This document shows positions 60,235 through 64,000 of a stretch of DNA of 64,000 nt, one piece after another. A program made the position numbers and the translations under genes. Position 1 is the first letter of the stretch. Each line of letters starts with the position of its first letter. The stretch comes from Lentzea albidocapillata (lineage in GTDB: Bacteria; Actinomycetota; Actinomycetes; Mycobacteriales; Pseudonocardiaceae): assembly GCF_000719115.1 (NCBI RefSeq), contig NZ_JOEA01000006.1, forward strand, positions 222,591-286,590, given 5' to 3'. Under the pieces are notes generated by a model. That model saw only the letters and a list, made by a program, of their open reading frames with translations. It was not told the origin of the DNA and ran no database searches.

Positions 60235-61631
60235 AAGCACTGGCCGTGTTCGTCCTCGCCGCGCTGGCCATGCTGGCGGTCCCAGCGAGTGCAGGAGCCC
60301 ACCCGCTGGGCAACTTCACCATCAACCACCACCACGCCATCACCGTCCACTCCGACCGCGTCGACCTCGTCTCGGTCATCGACCTCGCCGAGATCCCGAC
60401 CCTGCAAGAGCAGCCCGCTCGCCAGAACGACTACGCCGGCCGTGAGTGCGACAGCGTGCTCGGCGGCGTTGACGTGACCGTCAACGGCACGCGCACGGCC
60501 GTGGCCCTGCGGTCGGCATCGGTCGAGTTCCCGCCCGGCGAAGCCGGACTGGCCACCACCCGCCTCACCTGCCGGCTCACCGCGCCCGCGGACCTCAGCT
60601 CCGCCGCCACCATCGACGTGCGCGACACCTACCGGCCAGGCCGCGTCGGCTGGCACGAGATGACCGCCACCGGCGACGGCATCGCGCTGCTCGACCCGCC
60701 CGTGCCGACGACGAGCGCGAGTGACGAGCTCCGCGCCTATCCCGACGACCTGCTGTCCGATCCCCTGGACATCCGCGCGGTGAGCCTGCGCGTCGAACCC
60801 GGCGCCACCGCGACCTCGGACACCGCCGCGGCCCAAGGCGGCAGCACGTTGCTCGGTACGGCCACCCGCGCCTTCACCGACTTCGCCGGCAAGCAGGACC
60901 TCACTCCGTTGATCGGAGTGCTCGCTGTGCTGCTGTCGCTGCTGCTCGGCGCTTCCCACGCCGCGTTGCCCGGACACGGCAAGACCGTCATCGCCGCCTA
61001 CCTCGCGGGCCGTGACGGCACTGCTCGTGACGCTGTCGTCGTCGGCGCCACCGTCACCCTCACCCACACCCTCGGCGTGCTGCTCATAGGTCTGGCGATC
61101 AGCGCCTCCAGCGCGTTGGCCGGCGAGTCCCTGCTGCGGGTGCTCGGCGTCGCCAGCGGTGTACTCGTCACCGCCATCGGGGCGTTCCTGCTGCGCTCCG
61201 CGCTGCAGCGGCAACCAGTCGCCGTAGGGCATGGCCACGGGCACGGGCACGGGCACGGACATGGCCACGGGCACGGGCACGGGCACGGACATGGCCACGG
61301 GCATGGGCATGGGCATGGGCACCGTGTGGGTCGTGGCGGCCTGATCGGTATGGGCGTGGCGGGCGGCCTGGTGCCCAGCCCGTCGGCACTGGTCGTGTTG
61401 CTCGGCGCGATCGCCCTGGGCCGCACCTGGTTCGGTGTCCTGCTCGTCGTCGGCTATGGCCTCGGCATGGCCGCCACGCTCACCGCCGTCGGCCTGCTCC
61501 TGGTCCGCCTGCGCGACCGGCTGGCCGCCGTCGAACGCTTCCGAGACCGCTTCACCGCCCTGCCCGCCATCACCGCTGGGCTCGTCCTCGTCGTCGGCCT
61601 CGGACTCACCGCCCGAGCCCTGTTCGAATAG
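60231..61631 (+). CDS. NicO-type nickel/cobalt exporter with extended His-Gly loop
   Basis: A 466-residue membrane protein. An N-terminal signal and periplasmic-type domain (about 1-210, starting AHPLGNFTINHHH) precede six or so membrane helices. LGASHAALPGHGKTVIAAYLAGR is the NicO motif. Between helices lies an uninterrupted run of about 16 His-Gly dipeptides (about 332-365), a metal-binding loop. Family members (RcnA and relatives) export Ni2+ and Co2+. GTG 60231 overlaps the TPR stop. The AHPLGNF opening is shared with actinobacterial high-frequency NicO fusions. Cargo is inferred, not shown. Confidence 0.85.
   Translation: MKALAVFVLAALAMLAVPASAGAHPLGNFTINHHHAITVHSDRVDLVSVIDLAEIPTLQEQPARQNDYAGRECDSVLGGVDVTVNGTRTAVALRSASVEFPPGEAGLATTRLTCRLTAPADLSSAATIDVRDTYRPGRVGWHEMTATGDGIALLDPPVPTTSASDELRAYPDDLLSDPLDIRAVSLRVEPGATATSDTAAAQGGSTLLGTATRAFTDFAGKQDLTPLIGVLAVLLSLLLGASHAALPGHGKTVIAAYLAGRDGTARDAVVVGATVTLTHTLGVLLIGLAISASSALAGESLLRVLGVASGVLVTAIGAFLLRSALQRQPVAVGHGHGHGHGHGHGHGHGHGHGHGHGHGHGHGHRVGRGGLIGMGVAGGLVPSPSALVVLLGAIALGRTWFGVLLVVGYGLGMAATLTAVGLLLVRLRDRLAAVERFRDRFTALPAITAGLVLVVGLGLTARALFE
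61231..61320 (+). repeat. Three tandem 30-bp units encoding (His-Gly)5 each
   Basis: Three units, 61231-61260, 61261-61290 and 61291-61320, begin ATGGCCACGG. The first two are identical; the third differs by C-to-T and A-to-G changes that keep His-Gly coding. This is a minisatellite in the exporter gene, so repeat number may vary between strains. Confidence 0.9.
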
Positions 61632-61639
61632 GAGGCGCG

Positions 61640-61963
61640 ATGCGCGTCCCGATCCTGCTCCTGTGCACCGCCACCGTTCTGATCGCCTGCACCGGCACTC
61701 CCGATCCCGGACCGGTCTTCGACAACGAGAGCGGCTCCGACCTCACCTGCCTGCGCCACCAAACCCAGCCGCCGGGCCCCCGCTACACCGACGAAGCGAT
61801 GCGCAGCACCAGCGAAACCCTCTCGCTGCTGCGCTACTACACCGCGCACGGCCGCAAGCCCTTCTGTGACGGCCAGGCGTCCACCGAAGCCGACAAACAG
61901 TGGGCCCAGCTCTACGTGACGCTCGGAGCCGACCGCGCCAACGTCACGGCGTTGCTCGGCTGA
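61640..61963 (+). CDS. Small secreted lipoprotein, unknown function
   Basis: A 107-residue protein with a lipobox (VLIACTG, Cys17) and a mature domain with two further cysteines (LTCLRHQTQPPGP; KPFCDGQAS), possibly a disulfide. No family recognised. The mature region has a conserved-looking RYTDEAMRSTSETLSLLRYYTAHG block. ATG 61640 has AGGAGG 4-5 nt upstream. It is 8 bp after the exporter gene, so it is probably the last gene of the TPR-NicO operon. The sigK promoter begins 18 bp past its stop. Confidence 0.75.
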   Translation: MRVPILLLCTATVLIACTGTPDPGPVFDNESGSDLTCLRHQTQPPGPRYTDEAMRSTSETLSLLRYYTAHGRKPFCDGQASTEADKQWAQLYVTLGADRANVTALLG

Positions 61964-61980
61964 TGTGACGCACGCCTCAC

Positions 61981-62007
61981 CCATCCGAGTGGGCCTCGGC
62001 TCCGAAT
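61981..62007 (+). promoter_or_regulatory. SigK-dependent promoter of sigK (autoregulatory)
   Basis: CCATCC (61981-61986), a 15-bp spacer and CCGAAT (62002-62007) match the SigK promoter described in Mycobacterium (CCATCC and CCGAAT). The predicted start would leave a leader of about 25-30 nt with the GAGGAG ribosome site. The same pair, same spacing, precedes the fasciclin gene. Confidence 0.8.
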
Positions 62008-62040
62008 AGAGGTTCGGTCAGGTGAACGAAGAGGAGCGCG

Positions 62041-62646
62041 ATGCGGGAACGAGATCAGGCGCAGTCGACCTTCCCGCGTGATTCCGCGGACCACGGGGAG
62101 GCTGTGGGCGTGGAGGACCTGTTGCTGCGGGTGGCACGTGGTGACGAGACGGCGTTCGAGCAGCTGTACGACCAGGTGTCGGGCATGGTCTTCGGGCTCG
62201 CGCGCCGGGTGCTGCGGGATCAGGCGCAGTCCGAGGAGGTGTTCCAGGAGGTCATGCTGGAGGTGTGGCGGACCGCCAGCCGGTTCGATCCGGACCGCGG
62301 CAAGGCCACGACCTGGATCCTCACCATGACGCACCGGCGTGCGGTCGACCGGGTGCGGTCCGCGCAGGCGGCGGCCAACCGGGACGAACGAGTTGCTCTG
62401 ATGGGCGTGACGACTCCGTTCGACGAGGTCGTCGAACAGGTCACCGAACGCCTGGAACAGCGCAAGGTCCGGCGGTGCCTGTCGTCGCTGACCGATCTGC
62501 AGCGCGAGTCCGTGCTGCTGGCCTACTACCAGGGCTACAGCTATCCGGAGGTGTCCAGCCTGCTCGGCGTTCCGCTGGGCACGGTGAAGACCCGGATGCG
62601 CGACGGCCTGATCAGACTCAGGGACTGCTTGGGGGTGACGGTATGA
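62041..62646 (+). CDS. sigK: RNA polymerase ECF sigma factor SigK
   Basis: A 201-residue ECF sigma factor. Region 2 spans about 35-105 (FEQLYDQVSGMVFGLARRVLRDQAQSEEVFQEVMLEVWR...ATTWILTMTHRRAVDRVRSAQA) and region 4 about 145-195 (LTDLQRESVLLAYYQGYSYPEVSSLLGVPLGTVKTRMRDGL). The rskA gene that follows and the MPT70/83-like gene beyond identify it as SigK, which in mycobacteria drives mpt70/mpt83. ATG 62041 has GAGGAG 6 nt upstream. Its stop overlaps the rskA ATG. A SigK-type promoter directly upstream implies positive autoregulation. Confidence 0.93.
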   Translation: MRERDQAQSTFPRDSADHGEAVGVEDLLLRVARGDETAFEQLYDQVSGMVFGLARRVLRDQAQSEEVFQEVMLEVWRTASRFDPDRGKATTWILTMTHRRAVDRVRSAQAAANRDERVALMGVTTPFDEVVEQVTERLEQRKVRRCLSSLTDLQRESVLLAYYQGYSYPEVSSLLGVPLGTVKTRMRDGLIRLRDCLGVTV

Positions 62647-63380
62647 GCTCGTCGTCAGATCTGCACACGCTGACTGGCGTTTACGCGATGAACGCCTTGT
62701 CCGACTCCGAACGCGCGGAGTTCGAAGCACACCTGCCGCGCTGTCCGTCGTGTGCCCAGGAAGTCGCCGAGCTGCAGGCCACCGCGGCCTCCCTCGGCAC
62801 GGCGGCGGAGGTCGCGCCGCCGGCGCGACTGCGGGCACAGGTGCTGACGGGCGTGCAGGCCACACGCCAGCTGCCGCCGGAGGCCACTGCTCCGGAAGCG
62901 GCTGTGTTCGTGCTTCCCACGCGGAACCGGTGGCTGGTCCGGACGAGCGTGCTCGCCGCGGCCGCCAGTGTGCTCGTCGCCGTCGTGGTCGGCGTTCAGG
63001 GTGTGCAGGCCCGTAGTGAACTCGACGCGTTGAGTCAGACGGCTGCTGGGAACAGCCAGGTTCTGGATCTGCTGAGAGCTCCCGACGCGAAGCTGCTGAG
63101 CGACCCGGGAACCGACGGCGGCCACGGAACCGTCGTGATGTCGCCGAGTCGCGGCAAGGCGGCGTTCCTCGCCGACGGGTTGCCGTCGCTGCCCGCGGAC
63201 CGCACGTACCAGCTGTGGGCCGTCGGACCGGATGGGCCGCGCTCGGCCGGACTGTGGAAGGACAAGCCCGTGCTGGCCGACGGCCTGGCTGACGCGAGGG
63301 CGTTCGCGTTGACCGTCGAACCGGACGGTGGCTCGCCCGCCCCGACGACGATCCCGGTTGTCACGATCTCCATGGCCTGA
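62643..63380 (+). CDS. rskA: Anti-sigma-K factor RskA
   Basis: A 245-residue membrane anti-sigma factor. The cytoplasmic N-terminus holds a zinc-type HxxxCxxC (HLPRCPSC) in the sigma-binding region (about 1-70), one transmembrane helix follows (about 100-120, SVLAAAASVLVAVVVGV), and the extracytoplasmic RskA domain (about 130-245; AAFLADGLPSLPADRTYQLWAVGPDGPRSAGLW) ends the protein. It holds SigK until regulated proteolysis frees it; the signal is unknown, redox having been proposed in mycobacteria. ATG 62643 overlaps the sigK stop (ATGA). A strong terminator follows. Confidence 0.93.
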   Translation: MSSSSDLHTLTGVYAMNALSDSERAEFEAHLPRCPSCAQEVAELQATAASLGTAAEVAPPARLRAQVLTGVQATRQLPPEATAPEAAVFVLPTRNRWLVRTSVLAAAASVLVAVVVGVQGVQARSELDALSQTAAGNSQVLDLLRAPDAKLLSDPGTDGGHGTVVMSPSRGKAAFLADGLPSLPADRTYQLWAVGPDGPRSAGLWKDKPVLADGLADARAFALTVEPDGGSPAPTTIPVVTISMA

Positions 63381-63387
63381 CCCGCAC

Positions 63388-63431
63388 ACGACGCGACCCC
63401 GACGGCCTGGTGGCTGTCGGGGTCGCGTCGT
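63388..63431 (+). terminator. Strong hairpin terminator after rskA
   Basis: Positions 63388-63403 and 63416-63431 form a perfect 16-bp G/C-rich stem (ACGACGCGACCCCGAC and complement) with a 12-nt loop, 8 bp after the rskA stop. It is followed by a weak T-containing stretch. It separates the sigK-rskA operon from the fasciclin gene. Confidence 0.82.
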
Positions 63432-63566
63432 CTCTGCTGGTGTTCAGAGCCAGGAGGTAGCGGATGCCGAGTTGATCGTCCACTATGGACTGCGGGCTGC
63501 GGGTGGATCATTTGTCCTGGTCAGGCGAGATCTGCGGACTCGTTGGTAACAGGTCGATAACCGCAC

Positions 63567-63593
63567 CCATCCGTTCCTTGAGGGGTGGCGAAT
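63567..63593 (+). promoter_or_regulatory. SigK-type promoter of the fasciclin lipoprotein gene
   Basis: CCATCC (63567-63572), a 15-bp spacer and GCGAAT (63588-63593) match the sigK promoter upstream with one mismatch in the -10. It lies 44 bp before the ATG at 63638. The rest of 63432-63637 shows no gene. Confidence 0.75.
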
Positions 63594-63637
63594 CACGAGT
63601 AGCAACTTCCCCGTTCAGTACTTGGAGATGTCTCGTC

Positions 63638-64000
63638 ATGAACAAGACCGTCCGCAACACTGTCCTGGCCATCGGCGCCGCCTCGCTCGCCCTGTTCGGC
63701 GCAGCGTGCGGCTCGGGCGACATGGCCGGCAGTTCCAGCACCGCCCCGACCGCCGCCACCTCGTCCGCGCCGTCCTCGGCTGCGATGGCAGATCCGGCCA
63801 AGGACCTCGTAGGTTCCGGTTGTGCCGACTACGCGAAGCAGGTTCCGTCCGGTGCCGGTTCGGTGTCGGGCATGGCCGCTGACCCGGTCGCCGTGGCCGC
63901 GAGCAACAACCCGCTGCTCACCACGCTCGTCAGCGCGGTGTCGGGCAAGCTGAACCCGAAGGTGAACCTGGTCTCGACGCTCAACGGCGCCGAGTTCACG
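63638..64000 (+). CDS. Fasciclin-domain lipoprotein (MPT70/MPT83-like), 3' end outside window
   Basis: The 121 codons present encode a lipoprotein signal peptide with lipobox (LFGAACGSG, Cys24), a Ser/Thr/Ala-rich spacer, then the start of a fasciclin domain: [61 protein letters not shown]. The pattern closely matches mycobacterial MPT83/MPT70, the best-known SigK targets. These are surface proteins of disputed adhesive or signalling role. ATG 63638 has GGAGA about 10 nt upstream. The frame is open to the window edge. Confidence 0.9.
   Translation, partial: MNKTVRNTVLAIGAASLALFGAACGSGDMAGSSSTAPTAATSSAPSSAAMADPAKDLVGSGCADYAKQVPSGAGSVSGMAADPVAVAASNNPLLTTLVSAVSGKLNPKVNLVSTLNGAEFT

Noticed and set aside
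61231..61320. CRISPR array
   Set aside because: The 30-bp units are directly abutting with no spacers and keep a His-Gly reading frame.
1..64000. tRNA or rRNA genes
   Set aside because: No GGTTCGAATCC-type T-loop with a matching acceptor stem and no rRNA-like stretch was noticed by eye; a covariance-model scan would be decisive.

Overview
The window is a contiguous piece of a high-GC actinobacterial chromosome. Codon third positions are mostly G or C, and GTG, TTG and leaderless starts are frequent. LAL/LuxR and AfsR/SARP regulators, DUF742 and MEDS-HATPase regulators, GAF-ANTAR proteins, an IdeR-type iron box and a SigK/RskA/MPT70-83-like locus point to Actinomycetia. The overall mix suggests Pseudonocardiales (Lentzea/Saccharothrix/Amycolatopsis-like); that assignment is inference. 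I saw no tRNA, rRNA, CRISPR array, insertion sequence or prophage.

Layout. 1-3.4 kb: 3' end of cobN, a Cys-rich HTH regulator divergent from folE, and an EF-hand protein. 3.4-8.9 kb: two large LAL regulators transcribed away from each other. 8.8-14.4 kb: envelope, signalling and housekeeping genes (LapA-domain protein, DUF742, MEDS-HATPase, MerR/GyrI, small alarmone synthetase, PLP-dependent D-cysteine desulfhydrase-like enzyme, Nudix, small membrane protein). 14.5-21.1 kb: a Nudix-like protein, two divergent IucA/IucC (NIS siderophore) synthetases and an AfsR-type regulator. 21.1-27.6 kb, minus strand: a 1361-residue polymorphic toxin with a WXG-type head and a nuclease tip, two YezG-like immunity genes and a WGR/beta-propeller protein. 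27.8-30.4 kb: twin GAF-ANTAR regulators and an ATP-dependent DNA ligase. 30.4-40.2 kb: cell-envelope genes (bifunctional PBP, GH25 muramidase, coiled-coil protein, DUF3152 metzincin-like protein, GT4 glycosyltransferase, RDD protein, acyltransferase-3), with three decayed genes between them or just downstream. 41.1-48.7 kb: kdpF-A-B-C-D-E potassium-transport operon preceded by a micropeptide. 48.7-51.1 kb: CadC-like ArsR sensor plus P1B ATPase. 51.0-56.9 kb, minus strand: iron-box-controlled Fe3+ ABC importer whose ATPase gene overlaps an adenylation-carrier-membrane acyltransferase fusion. 57.3-62.0 kb: DUF4331, TPR, NicO-type Ni/Co exporter and a lipoprotein. 62.0-64.0 kb: sigK-rskA and a fasciclin lipoprotein that runs off the end.

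How it works together. Metal handling recurs: NIS siderophore synthesis, Fe3+ import under an IdeR/DtxR-like box, Kdp potassium uptake, Cd/Zn/Co-type efflux and NicO export. Envelope building, and surface proteins under SigK, are the second theme. Both sigK and the fasciclin gene carry the same promoter, CCATCC-N15-(C/G)CGAAT. Seven genes carry a TANNNT -10 box exactly 6 nt upstream of the start codon, so leaderless transcripts appear common.

Best candidates for new biology are the A-PCP-acyltransferase fusion coupled to iron import, the toxin with its internal cysteine-protease-like module and tandem immunity genes, and the WGR/beta-propeller protein beside it.
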